The position numbers were made by a program, and so were the translations under genes. Positions 33,989 through 46,624 of a stretch of DNA of 64,000 nt are shown in pieces. The stretch is from NCBI GenBank assembly GCA_023079485.1, contig CM041084.1, positions 129,716,792 through 129,780,791 on the forward strand, read 5' to 3'. Under the pieces are notes generated by a model. It did no database searches, was not told the DNA's origin, and saw only the letters and a list, made by a program, of their open reading frames with translations. Each line of letters starts with the position of its first letter. The stretch's first letter is position 1. Source of the stretch: Archilochus colubris (taxonomy: Eukaryota; Chordata; Aves; Apodiformes; Trochilidae).

Positions 33989-34537
33989 GTTTGCTTCTAT
34001 TGCATATGTGCAAATATACAGAATTAAACCAGACTGAACTCAGTGTTCTCAAAGCTGCAACTTACAAATAAAGCTAAAATGCATCACAATATCTCCATTA
34101 GTATTGGATGTACCTCTGAGATAATTTCAGATACTTTGAGGCCATTTGTTTCAATCACAAGGCTCCTGTTGAGTAAGGAGGGCTTATTTCTCTGACAACT
34201 CTAGCTTAATTTTGGAATCTTGGAGAAGAAAACCCTCATAGTAGATATTTATTAGTTTGAAATTCTAGTTATATGGCATAAAAATGTATGGAAACAAGCC
34301 ATGGTAAACTATGAAGATGAGTTTCTGAGAGCTATCCAAATTTCAAAGTAAGGAAATCCAGTTACAATTGTTTTTAGCCTTAGATAGAACTAGTGTGGAA
34401 TGAAATAACTAAGTGGGGAGGAGCAGGCAGGGAGAATTCTTTCTGTTTTTTGTTAGTTGCTAAGCATTTCTGAAAAAGTGACCGTAGGTGGTATTTTATA
34501 TATTCTAGTAAAAAAAAGTCATCTTGATTTATTGTAG
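33989..34537 (+). other. VPS13B: Intron 13 of VPS13B
   Basis: A 549-base intron with nothing recognisable. It ends in TTTATTGTAG before exon 14. Confidence 0.85.
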
Positions 34538-34707
34538 ATATTATGGATGGAAATAGAACTATGCCAACCTCAGAAGAAGTAGCTTTATTGGAGGAATACA
34601 TTCCCACTCGACTTACAACATTCACTGTTCTTAAGTGTACAGTTATAATCCCTGTGGCAGAATTCAATTTACTAGATCAGCTGATTCCCATAATCATGGG
34701 TGAGAAG
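34538..34707 (+). CDS. VPS13B: VPS13B exon 14
   Basis: Encodes residues of about 615-671: a variable start (DIMDGNRTMPTS), then EEVALLEEYIPTRLTTFTVL, KCTVIIPVAEFNLLDQLIPI and IMGEK. It starts in phase 1, ends in phase 0 and is 170 bases long. Acceptor ATTGTAG; donor AAG|GTATGT. The EEVALLEEYIPTR motif is identical to human. Confidence 0.97.
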
Positions 34708-36052
34708 GTATGTATGCATAGATATTTATTCAGTTCTTTATATAAGCATGTGCTTTGTCATATAAATTTCATTATTCCATGTGCTGAATGTATTACTGAG
34801 TTTCAAATTACTTTGGTGCTCATGAGCCTTCTCTTCAGATAACTTGGATGAATGATGTGTGCAGTGACTAGCTAGACCTGGAAACTGAAGGTGTCATGTA
34901 GTAGCTGGAAAAATTAATTTGGAAGAAAAAATATGTTAAAGGTGATTAAAAAGAAGTAGATCTTAGTATTGTAGGGATGAATCAGTGCTGCATAGTGAAG
35001 ATTTGCAGTAGGTATATGTCTTGTGGCAGAGGCCTGAAGAGATTTTATAGATCTCTTAGATCCTTCCCAAAAGGGAAAGAGAGCTCATGTGATGCAACCC
35101 CATAGCCACTTTGGTAGCTGTCCAACAATCTAATCCTGGTATGTTCATGCCTTTTTTGGCTGGATACAGTACTTCATTTTAATAGATACTATGAAAAATA
35201 TAGTAGGGTGTGTAAAATTGTAATATTTCTCTTTTTGGAATGGCATCTTCTTTTGCTGACATGTCTTGCACGACTCAGAACACGTGATATTACATGGCAG
35301 TGTAGAGGCTCAATCAGCATGGATTTAGTATGGTGATAGTGCTTTGAAGTGCTAAAAATGTGAGCAAATATTTTATAAAACAAAATCTTTTGACTTTGCC
35401 TATTCTTGTAGTGGGATGACATTGTCCTGGTGCTCACTCACTCGGTTACTCGGTTACATCCTACTGAATGGGAGAGTGGGGAAAGAATAGGATGCACCAA
35501 GATAAAGAAAGGGAAAGGTCACTTGTGAATTATCATTACTAGCAAAAGAGATTTGGTTTGGGAAAATTAATTTATTGCCATTTAAAATATATTTGGATAG
35601 TGAGAAACAAAGCCAAGAATTAAGAACACCTTTTCCCCGTCCCCCCCCTTATTTCCAGGCTTAATTTAATTCCTTCCCTGACTCTTCTAGCTCCCACCCT
35701 TCAACACAGAGGACTGGGAATGAGGGTTTGGAGTCAGTCCCTATCAGTTCACCTCTGTGACTCCCTCACACTTTTTCCCTGTTCCAGTATGAATCCTTCC
35801 CACAGTCATTGAGGAAAAAAATCTCCTCCAGACTTTCCAGAAGGCTGCAGTGTCCTTGAGGGCATCTGCCTGCTCCAGTCCTTCACAGGCCGCAGTGTGG
35901 TTATCTGCTCTGGTGTGGTCTCTTCCACCATGGGATGCAAGGAAACACCCCTCCTCTAATGGGCAGCAGGGCAGCATCTGCTCCATTTCCTGGAGCACCA
36001 CCTCCTCCCTCTCCTCATTTTGTGACCTTAATGTTAATATTGCTGTTTCTCA

Positions 36053-36083
<31 letters not shown>

Positions 36084-36528
36084 TTTTTTTTCTCGTTTCT
36101 CTAAACCTGCATGGCATTTTTTGCCCTTTCTTAAATATGTTTCCACAGAAGTGCCACAGTCTTGGCTGATGGGCTCCTCTGTGTCCCAGGGTGGGGCTGT
36201 GGCAGCACTGACTGGAACCGCCTGTGCCTGCCATGAGGCAGCCCCTGGTCTCCCCTCACAGAGAACACCTCTGTAGCCCCTGCAGCCAACACCTTGACAT
36301 CTGCACCCAAGACGGTCTGGATAAGAAGTTTAAACACAAATTTTATGCTTCACAGAAATTATTACGAAAAAATTGAGGATTCAGTTTATGATGACCATAG
36401 GGCCGTGGTATCTGTGAACAGTTTATTATATATAGATGTGCTTGTGTGTGTAGGTAAGAATATGTAAATGTGGTAGACAATACATCTGCTATTGTAATAA
36501 TTGTATGTTTTTTCTTCTTCTTCCCCAG
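34708..36528 (+). other. VPS13B: Intron 14 of VPS13B
   Basis: A 1.8-kb intron, half of which (35411-36322) is an older LTR-like interspersed repeat. The flanking parts are AT-rich with nothing else seen. Confidence 0.85.
35411..36322. mobile_element. Old avian LTR-like interspersed repeat
   Basis: A GC-richer block of about 900 bases in AT-rich surroundings. It has the succession of motifs I recognise from a dispersed bird repeat: GGGATGACATTG and CTCACTCACTCGGTTACTC, then AATTTATTGCC and ATAGTGAGAAAC, CAGGCTTAATTTAATTCC, GACTCCCTCACACTTTTTCC, TGGGCAGCAGG and CCTGGAGCACCACCTCCTCC. After a T-rich run (36053-36091) come CTTAAATATGTTTCCACAGA and CTGTAGCCCCTGCAGCCAAC. I believe it is an endogenous-retrovirus LTR or a derivative but cannot name the family or its orientation. 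It is diverged and appears internally shortened. No target duplication was found. Confidence 0.6.
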
Positions 36529-36723
36529 AACGTAAGTGGAGTGTTAAATGCTGCAGGCTTCCAGCCCCTGAGGCCTTTACCTTCCATCCGAATTTTGGTA
36601 GATAAGGTTAACCTGGAGCACTCGGTGCCAATGTATGCTGAGCAACTGGTGCACATGGTCAGCAGCCTCAGCCAGCCATCTGACAACCTGCTTCATTACT
36701 GTTACTCACACTGCTATCTGAAG
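36529..36723 (+). CDS. VPS13B: VPS13B exon 15
   Basis: Encodes residues of about 672-736: a variable start (NVSGVLNAAG), then FQPLRPLPSIRILVDKVNLE, HSVPMYAEQLVHMVSSLSQP and DNLLHYCYSHCYLK. It is phase 0 at both ends and 195 bases long. The acceptor CTTCCCCAG is strong; the donor is AAG|GTAAAA. Apart from the first ten residues it is nearly the same as human. Confidence 0.97.
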
Positions 36724-38243
36724 GTAAAAGGAGGCTTGAGATCTGTTTCTTATTGCAGTACACTAAGAAAAAAATAGAAGTATTGATAATCCTAGGTGTT
36801 ACCAGGTTTGTTGGGAGAAAGTTTCCAGCTTCTCTAAAGGACTTGAGCACATTTCACAGTATGTTATGGTTTGGGATTGATGCTTCTGACTTGAGCCAAA
36901 ATGTTTGTAACATGCATAGAGAACTTCATGTGAGGAAACTATGCAGACTGAATGCCCAAAGTCTTTGTGGCAATACGGAGTTAAAATAATTTCGAAAGAA
37001 ACTTTTGCATTTTTCTAGAATTGTGCTCCCAGATAATGTAGGTCACAGTGCATTACACATAGAAACTTTGTGATAATCTGAGAAAAAAACACCACTTTTA
37101 GTTGTTTTGATAGAGGATGTTGAAGGTGTGCAATCAAACTGTTGCCAAACAACCACTTGCCAAAAATCCATTATATAAGAGAAGTTGTTAATATGAGATT
37201 AGGGGAAGTATAAAAAAGTACTGAAAAACTTCTTTGATATTATTCAGTTGTCATCTGCTGAGATTTTAGTAGAATGAAAGTGAAATCTCGAGGGGAATTT
37301 AAAAACAGGCCTCTTAACCTCTCAGGCAGTTTGAAACCTTTTGTGTGCTACTAAAATATAAATATTTACTGCTACTATTGCTAATTTTATTAAATTTTTC
37401 AGTCAGTCATTGGCTGTAGTAGCCAATATGCTACTACAGATTTAAGCAATGAAATGCTTACTATCTGCATGAAGCAAACTCTCCCAGAATTGCATGGCAA
37501 GCTTTCAGTTTTCTATGTGACAAGTTTACATTCTGTTGCATTTGCAGTGATTGGCATGGCAGTATTGGAATTAATTTTTCTGTCTGTTCAGTTTGAGGGG
37601 ATTATTTTTCTATTCAAAAGTTTTAGGAACTGTTAGCTCAGTGTTTGCAAAATGTGGACTTCATATTTGATTTTTATAGGATATGGACCCAAGTGTTCTG
37701 TTTTTGTGTGAATATGGTTGTACAGCATTTTAAAGTCAGCCCAGCGAGCTTTTCTTTTCTACATTGCCCAGTGAAAAATCAAAGAATAATTGTGGTTGTT
37801 TTATTTAGATGTTCTTATAAAAAAAAAACAAAAAAACTTCTAGGTGGAGCTTTTAATTTCCTTAAATACCACTTTTTTAGGCTAATGTTGTTGTAATTAC
37901 AAAAAGTTATTTTATTTTATGTGAAAACCAATGTGCAATCTGCAGATTTATAGGTTACAGAATAATGATTTTTAGTAGATTGGTATTTTTTTTAATTCAC
38001 CAGAGTGTAGTTAACAATTTTTAAGTGAAGAAAATGTTTTTATATGTATTCCTATTGGGACATTTTTTTCAGGTAGACTTTTCCACAGTTTTTTGTGTTT
38101 AGGAGAAAAGAAATTATCTAAACCTAATACAGTTTATTTACTATTTATTGAACATACTTAATGCATAATTACTTTATAAAAGTAATTTGAAAGTGATCTA
38201 AGAGTGTGATAGTATACGCTTTGACTAACTTAATTTGTTTCAG
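36724..38243 (+). other. VPS13B: Intron 15 of VPS13B
   Basis: A 1.5-kb AT-rich intron. It has an A-rich run (37818-37836) and no recognised element. An open frame at 37454-37636 has no similarity. Confidence 0.8.
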
Positions 38244-38368
38244 ATATTTGGTTTTCAAGCAGCACTGACTTCTTTAGACAGTAAAGGATTGTACTGCTTC
38301 CCTGTTCCTGTTATCCCTTCATTCAGTACTGCTGTTTATGGCAAGCTGATCAAGTTTCCCAAATACTG
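38244..38368 (+). CDS. VPS13B: VPS13B exon 16
   Basis: Encodes residues of about 737-778, IFGFQAALTSLDSKGLYCFP, then VPVIPSFSTAVYGKLIKFPK and Tyr plus part of Trp. It is 125 bases long, starts in phase 0 and ends in phase 2 (TG|G). Acceptor TTTCAG; donor CTG|GTGAGC. The Trp codon is completed by the first base of exon 17, 15 kb away. Confidence 0.96.
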
Positions 38369-41300
38369 GTGAGCATTAAGCATGTACAGTGTATTTAAGT
38401 GATGTAGTCAACTACTTTTGTATTTCTGATGAATGGCTTAAAAACGCTGAGCTCCATATATATCCTTAAACATGTCTGTCTCTTCTATCATGTTCTAATA
38501 TTGTCTGTTATTAATAAATTTCTATATAAGGATACCTGTTAATAAAAATTCTAGACCCTTGTTTGGTTGAGCGAACAGGCTATGCAAGCCCTGTATTAAA
38601 TGAGTTTCTTCTGGACCTTGTAGAATTCTATGACCCAGTTTCTATTCTTCCTTGGGTGGATACAAAAGCTGAATTTATATACTGATGGTAAACTTGACGT
38701 GTTTAACTGAACAGGACAACTCCTCCTGTTTTAAATGCAGCCAAATGAAAAACCACAAATGGGGGGAAAGAAAACCGGTAAAACGCCCCGGCCCCACAAA
38801 ATGACTTTTATTTCTGTTACTCATTATAGTTGGAAGTGTTTTAGCCATTTGTAGCAATTTGGTTTTTAAATGCAAAACCTTCTATTCCAAAAACAATTCT
38901 GTGCTTTATAAAATGAGCTATATAAAATCTGTTTCTTAAAATTTTAATATATTGCAAATTCAGTCTTTAAATTATTGCTACAGGCTAAATCTTGTGATCA
39001 TAAATGTCAGTGTGTAATAATTTTTATTAATAAATTGCATTTATAAAAACTCTTTTCAAGAAAATGCTTTTTAGCAATACTTTGGAAAAAACATTAGTTT
39101 TATTTAACCCTCAATTTGAACAGTAGCTCTTCAACAAAGTCTGTTCAAAGAATCTTACATCAAATTACAAGATGAGAAGAAAAGTTTAATGTGTTAAATA
39201 CTTTGGCTGTTGTATTGCGTAGCCAATTTGTAGCAATTATTTGTTTCTGGAAGTTCAATACATTATAAAGGAAAACCAGACTACACCTATGATTGTAAAA
39301 ATGTTACCTATAGAATATACCAGTTTTTCCTCTCACAAGCTGTGGCAACGTGTTAAATACAAGAGGTTTTTAGCATAATCCGCACACCACCAGGTGGTAG
39401 CAGCCTAATTGACTCTCTCATGTTTTCCATCAATAGTTTACTAAACCACTTCAAATGAGTTGCTGTTCTGTTGCAGCATTTCCTAAACAACTGTAAATGT
39501 TACCAGGATAGCCCATAATCCACACCAACCAGAGTACTTCAGTGCTGTGACAGGACTGACAGCCTTTCCTGACGTGACATGGTGTGTAACGTGAAGCTCT
39601 CATTAGGGATCCTTATTAGTAAACTGCAGAAATAAACCAGTGTTTAATGGTAAATTTACATTTATTTAGTACATTGTAAAACCCATGGTTAGTTGTGTGA
39701 AATAAAAAGAAAAAATTTGAGGTAAAAAATAGTTGTAAAAACCATCTGTCTCCTGACAGGCGCATGGTAGTTGTGTGTGCTTGATGGTCATCTTGCTCAT
39801 CCATGCTTGGTTTCTCAGCCTTTTCCTCATGCACCACTGCACATGGAGCATCTCGGGTGTCCACTGTCTTGTGCTCACATTCTCTCTGTCTCCTGTGTTG
39901 TCTTCTCTCTCGTGTGTTCTGTCTTGCTCACTTTGTTCCTCTTTTTTTAAGAATACATTGTGTTGTGATGTGTGCTCAGTTGGAAAACAGAGTGTAGTAG
40001 ATTGGTAGCATAGAAAAATGAAAACAAGCAGTACATTTCAATAGTGGAAGAAGGGGAATTGTCCTGCCTTAAAATAGCAAATCATCAAACAGCATTAAAT
40101 AGTGGGCCTTCTAAGACCAACACTTATTGTGGTCTAGTACATTTTAAAATAATTTCAGTACCTTTCTCAGTTTCTTCTGTGATATAAAAATTTTCTGAAG
40201 TTTGTTTATGAACAGTGTGAAATAATTATATAAAATTAATTTGTTCAAACAAGTTATCTAAATTAAGCAACACCAATTTGGGGGTAATAAAGTAGCAAAA
40301 CAAATGAGTACAGCAGCAGCCTGGTTAAATGAAGTGTAGTTTGAAGTGAATAAAACTCCAGATGAAACACATCAAATAGCACTTGAACTAAACCGAAATC
40401 AGCACAAGGACTGAGAGCTGCATTGAAGTCATGCAGTGAATGAGAATTAGTCTGGTAGGATAACCTGGTAATGTCATTAAACTTAAATTCAGTCCTTCCC
40501 CGCAAATTCTGCCACCTGCTTTATGTGGATTTTTTGATTCCACATTCCAGAGTTCCTTAAAATACACACATCTGATGTTACATGTGTTCTTCTGTTTCTT
40601 CGTAGAAAATATATACCACAGACCATACCTTTTAAAACAAAGACATTTTATGAACTGTTATGGAATCCCTCAGGTAGTATGTTTTGAGTTAGTAGTGAAA
40701 ATCCAAACTTTATTTCTGACATAAATCAGTAGACTAGCTTTCTTTCCTAGTTTCAATATAATAATCTCAAAATGTATAGTGTATTAAAAACTACAGTAAT
40801 ATTTTTTAATTAGTTAATAAACATTCTTAACATGTTTTAACAGATAAAATTTCAGCAGCATTATCTCCGTAAATTCCAATAAAACCCAAAGAATTACAAA
40901 AGTGCCATTTTGCCTAACTACTAGATTGATGTCTTTTTTAATTTCAGTTAATACACTTTCTGCTTCCAAAAGAAATGTGCTCCAGATCACTTGTTAACTA
41001 AGTCTTCGACATCTTTTAAAGTGTATAGGTAATCTGCTTTTATATTAAAGAAAGAACACCTGGTTCTTTGTTTTTGTCAAACATAAGATGCAAAATACAA
41101 TGTTAATGTCAATATTTTACAACTACTTTATGTAGTGTTGCATGCCAGCTTGTAAAGAAGCTTTCAGAGCTTTCAAGAGGATGTCTAAAAACCACTGAGA
41201 ATTAGCAAAATATGGTTAAAAGCCTAGAATGAATGACAAAATGTGTATTGCCAAACAGAAATCTTAAGAGGAATTAGCTGTTTTCGTTTTCTTTCTTTGG

Positions 41301-42107
41301 AAAGAAAAGTTCTATGAGAACTGATGAGCTTATTTATTATAAGGCAATTCCCTCTATTACTACTTAGACAATATCTAAACAAATGGAATAAGGCTGTAAA
41401 TGATGAAGACATGATCTATCCTTGCATCCTTTTTATTGAGCTTCTTGGTCCAGTAGTCTACCTTCATGGAGTCTGTTTCCTTGATCATGAGTCTCTTCTT
41501 TCTCCTTTTGAGACTGGAGCATTAGCTGCTTATTTGCTGTCTGCAGGGAATGACCACTACAGACGTGACTGATAGGCAGTCATATCAAATTTGAGTGTGT
41601 GAATGAACCTTTTATGAACAAGTTGAGGACCTCTTGGATAAAATAGTTTCTAGGATTTCATGGCCTGAACCTTAGAGAGTACAGAGCAGCTAATTTCTTG
41701 CTCTTGAATTGCTACTCTATCAGAACAAAAATCTGAAAAAGTAAAATGTAATTAGATCTAGATTATTAAAAAAATACTCTTTGAGGCTAAATGGATATAA
41801 TTTTTACAAAGATTCTTTCTTTTGAACTGTTTTCTGCAGATACTATCTTAGGAAATAAATTCCACCTTAAACATAGGCAGTGTGGTAATCTTAATCAAGC
41901 AGTTTCTGATGAGCAAGTATTACTGACAACATCAGATTTGGTTTTTGTTGAGATTGTGTCTCTTTCTTTCAGTCTTTTTATTGAAGAGCAAAAGCTGACA
42001 AGTTTTCAATTTGCTGGACTGGTAATGGAAGTCACATGTATCATATGCTAGGCACCTCAGCTGCCCAGAGATGTATAACTTGCTTCACTTGTGAAATCTG
42101 TGAATTA

Positions 42108-42180
42108 AAGTCCTGATATAATAATAATTTTGTTATATAATAATAAGTCCTGATTCAAGTCCTGATATAATAATAATTTT
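42108..42180. repeat. Direct repeat, 24 bp, offset 49
   Basis: A 24-base sequence beginning AAGTCCTGATATAATAATAA occurs at 42108-42131 and identically at 42157-42180. A further TATAATAATAAGTCCTGAT variant lies between, so this is an imperfect tandem duplication. Confidence 0.85.
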
Positions 42181-45100
42181 ATTAATACATGCCCTCATAT
42201 TACTGAAAGTTCAATACAGGGATCTAGATACGGATTATCCTCACATTAAATTTATATGTAAATTTTGTGTAAGCTTCACGAACCATTAAGAACATTAATA
42301 TAATATAGCTGTTCTTAATATTTCAACAGTGATTTAACTGTAAAAGTAATTTTTTACTATGTCTCTACGATCTGTTACATTTACATTAGATTGGCATGTG
42401 AGGTCATAACCTCCTTTTGGCTAACTATTATACAGTGACACTGAGAAACATACTTTGCCAGCAACCTGAACAGCAGGAATTTGTGTTCTCTTACTTCCTA
42501 GATTTTATTGTGACTGTGTCAGCCCATAGTTGCCAAATGGTTGCTTTGTACACATAATTTAGTTTAACTTTTTAAATCCAACTTCAATTTTGACATTACA
42601 GAAACTGAGGGTTCTAAAGACCTTGTGTTGTTCCTGTTAAGATTTCTGCTTAAACCTTTTTTACTCTAAAGGTGTTTGTATTTTTATATAGCTTTACATC
42701 AGTTTTCTTCTTTAATATATGACTTAAAAGGCAAACATCCCTCTCTTAATCAAAGCCATGGAGTGTTATGCCATACAACTGTATTCTTATTGACAGAATT
42801 AATCATTAGATGTCTTATACAATCCAGTAAGGTCATTATAAGCTCCAGTATGAGTCAGGAGGTGCACCTACTCCTAGCTGCTCAGGATCATCTTGAAAAC
42901 CTGTGTGCATTTAATGTTGTCACAATGAATTGACCAGTGTGACAGCAATTCATGGTGATCCATAAGCAGTGTGATAGGAGATCTGGCTTCTTCACATGTA
43001 ACAAGTTTTTGATAGGCAAATTAGCTTCTGTTGACGTGGCCTTTACCAACAAGGTATTACTGAGGTGACAGAAGGAAACTTGAGAATTTGCTGCTCATGG
43101 AAGAGAGGATTAACAAGGGTATAGCAGGAGATCAGGTGAACTACATGTCTTTTTAATTTTGATTGGAAAATATTCAGAGTATGTCCAGTGGAGTAATGCT
43201 GCTTAGAACTAGAAATCACAGTAAATTTGTGAGCTTGGGAGTCATGAGATGGAGCTGTCATGGAGTTCAGTGCAGTTGTGCTAGTAAGAGGCAAGCAGAC
43301 CCTAGTGGCTGAAAAAAGAGTCAGACATCCACAGACTGTGAACATTGGATCATAAATCTAGGAAGTTTTCCAATAAATTGACACTTGGGTTTTGATTTTG
43401 GCAGCCTATTTTATTGACTACTCATAGTAAATCCAGAGTAGTGTCAATTTAGATTGGATGTGGATTGTGTTTCACATGGGCAGTTGAGGGGCATGCTTCA
43501 TTCCTGGGTCAGAAGCAGAAACAGGTTGAAAACACATGAAACTCATTTTGTGGCATTCAGTTGTGACTATTAGTTATGTCAGTAATTGAATATAACTGCC
43601 AGATGAAAATTCAGGGTATCCTTCAAAACAGAAAAGATCTGAGATTGCATGCCTGAGCAGATTCCATCAGTATGTGGGACAGGAGAGACTTTACAGCCAC
43701 ATCAGCATCATGTGAGTCAGAGCTAGCACGTATAAATCATGTTTGAACAATATGCCCATGATGTGGGTAGTGCAACACCAGACAGAAGCAGTCATTCTCC
43801 TGGGTTCTGCAGAGGTGGCTGGATAGAATTGCCTCAGATGTGAATGGTTGGTCTAGGGAGTACTCTGGATTGCTTCAGCATTGTCTACTTATCTTCCATG
43901 GCCTAGAAAATGCATCAAAGAAAATAATATTAAATGAGATTTTTTTTTCTTTTGTAGCTCTTTTGGTATGGCTTTGTGAGCAATGAATCTGAGACTCTTG
44001 AAAATTCACTGTGCATTTTTTGTGTTTGCTTGAGTAGTAGGTATGTCAAGATATCATGACAAATTGTGAACAGTATTTTAGGGTAATTTATCAGTTTTAA
44101 CAGGAGAATGATTTTTTTTTTTTTTTCATTGATAATACAGTTTAACATATCTTTCATTATAAAACTCAAAGTAGGCCATACTTCTGTATAAGGATGAGGA
44201 TGCTTAAGGAACTTCTGTGGAACATTTTCTAATCTTCAGTGATACTAATTTATCAGGTTTCAGCAGGGACATTTTGGTGCACTTTTCAACTGCATTTTTC
44301 TGGAAGGAGCTGTTGATCACCAAGGATGACCCTCGGTCCAGGAAAAGTTTTGCATTCTGGGTACATGACTTGCAGCTTGATTACTGTGACTACAAATTAA
44401 CTTCAGTTAGAAACCTCTAGTTTAATTTTTTTTATAAGATCAAGTCCAGGTCTAATGTTACTGCTTCTCAGCAGATGTGGCAGGCAGCATCCAGCAAATC
44501 TGTTAAAAGTGCACTTTTAATCAATATAAATTAGAAACAGTTGTATTTTTTCTAGTATTGTCCATGAGAAAGAAATTCAGTAGAGTTGACAGTACAGGGT
44601 AGTTATCTGTAGTGTTTCCAGTGTAGTTATTTAGTCTAATTCATTGTTAAGGCTCTTCAGTGAAAGTAAATTAAGCCTATTAACAAATATCTGTGCAGGG
44701 AAAGTGATTGCACATGGTGAATTCTTTATACTGGCTGTAGTTAAGTGTTGCCATCAGTACTTGCTGGCATATGTACTAGGTAGGAGCAAGTGACTGGCAT
44801 TTAGTTCAAAATGTGTAGAATTTTCAGGATTAAAGCTGCATATTGCTTTACTTGGGGCTGATGAAAGGTATGAAACACTGTCTTGAAGCTGAAATGTTAT
44901 GTTGCCTAAATACTGAAGAAAATTTGAATTCCTAACATATTCCTTTTGCAATGGATATATTTAAAAATAAGTTTAAGTAACCTGTCAGCTGCACATACTG
45001 AGTTACAGGTACTGTATTGAACACATGCTAATGTTTGGACCCTCGTTCAGCCCATATATTTGGTAGGCATTACCTGATTTTCATTAGGTTTTATTCTTTT

Positions 45101-45639
45101 AAAGAACTTCCAGTTTCTGAAAAAGAATTTTTACTTTGATGTATTTTGTATAAGAATGTTAGGGAGCAATTTGAACAAAAAAGGAAGAAAGATCAAATCA
45201 TGTCAGGCCCTTAAACAGTAAACTATATTAATAAAATCTGTTCATAAGAATAGATTTGGAAATCAGTTGTGCCTGTTGCATGTTCTTCTGATATTGATGA
45301 AAGTAATTGAAAGGATTATAATATAGGAATTGTGGATTCATTTTTAAATCATTATTTTTGTCATCGATTATGACATGTATGTCTTTTAAACAGAGCCAAC
45401 AGGGATTTGAAAGTAAATTTTAAATTAGATTTCTTTACTGATTTCCTTTGAGTTCCAAAATGAATAATCAAATGGAAGGAAATGCCTTTGGTAAGCATGA
45501 TTAGACTATGCCTTTGCTAGTAAAGAGATGAGGAAAGAATGGTATAAAGTCAGTGGTGGGGTCAGTGGTTAAGATGCTAGATTTTGATTTAACACTAATT
45601 GTATTATTTGAAGTTAAAAATATTATGCATTTACTGACA

Positions 45640-46340
45640 TTCTCAGCCTGGAGGGGTGGTTTCTGTGAGAGCTGCTGCTCTTACTTCTGAGAGCAGGAGA
45701 GGATGATGCTGCTCTCAGGGCTGCCACAGTCATGACTCTTGCTCCCCTGCTCACACCAGGTTAAGCACAGATCTCCATGCCATGTGGCAGCACCTTGTGT
45801 CCTGTTCCCATTTTGTGGCATCATGTTCAGCAGATGCCTGTATTTGCCTGCCCAGTGTTCTGCACTGAGACCAGGATGTTTCTGAGCCCTCCTGGCTCCC
45901 TGTTTTACCTGCTAATGGCAACCAAATGGCTCTGTGTGGCAGCTTTAGAGGATTGATTTAGTAGCTGTTTCGGCTGCTTCTGGAAGTGTGTTCAGGAGAG
46001 GTGGGGGAGATGTTGCTACTCTGGACAGTAAAGCAGACTGTCCTGTGGGAAGGCAGTTCCCCAAACCTTTTTCTACCCCTGTAGCTGTTGAGATTGGATT
46101 ACACTGTGGTATTCACAGCACTGATACTGCATTTACAAAAGCTACAAAAAACGTAACACATACCTTGTTTTAAGGCACACAAATCTTTGCTGTCTGGAAG
46201 TTTATGGACACCAGCAACTTTTACCTGGCTGCCTCTGGTGTTTTTGGTGATCTTGGTCATCTGCAGTTGTTTAGTTACCATGTCTCCATGTGCCAGCTGA
46301 TTTCCACCCTACATCCGCCTCCCAGTAAGCTGCCATATCC
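45640..46340. other. GC-richer block of unknown origin
   Basis: About 700 bases with clearly more G and C than the surrounding intron, rich in CTG and CAG. I could not assign it to a transposable element, exon or CpG island; CpG dinucleotides are few. The open frame at 45988-46173 has no similarity. Confidence 0.4.
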
Positions 46341-46528
46341 AAGCAGCTGAATGTTAGTGAATTTCATTAATTTTGGCACTGCAGCTTTTCCCAGTAGGAG
46401 CTAGCTCTCCAGAGGAGATAGAAGGCAAAAATCAAATACTGGATATAAAACTACTCTGCTTCTGCTTCTACTTCTCGCTTCTTTCCACACTTTTTTTCTG
46501 CTTTTATTTATTTTTGTTTGTTTGGGGC

Positions 46529-46624
46529 TTTGTTTGTTTGGGTTTTTGGTTGTTTGGTTTTGTTTGGGTTTTGTTTGTTTGGGTTTTGTTTGTTTGGGTT
46601 TTGTTTGGTTTTTTTTTTGTTTTT
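46529..46624. repeat. T/G-only tract with TTTGGG units
   Basis: Ninety-six bases of only T and G, including at least three near-identical units of TTTTGTTTGTTTGGG type. It belongs to the same compositional class as 18370-18527 and 28413-28534. Confidence 0.9.

Noticed and set aside
40606..40673. Exon-like segment between TTCTTCGTAG and GTAGTA in intron 16
   Set aside because: Joined to exon 16 it gives TGA at once, and no frame resembles VPS13B; a chance pseudo-exon.
41791..42051. 86-codon plus-strand open frame in intron 16
   Set aside because: No similarity to VPS13B or any family I know, and no convincing splice borders.
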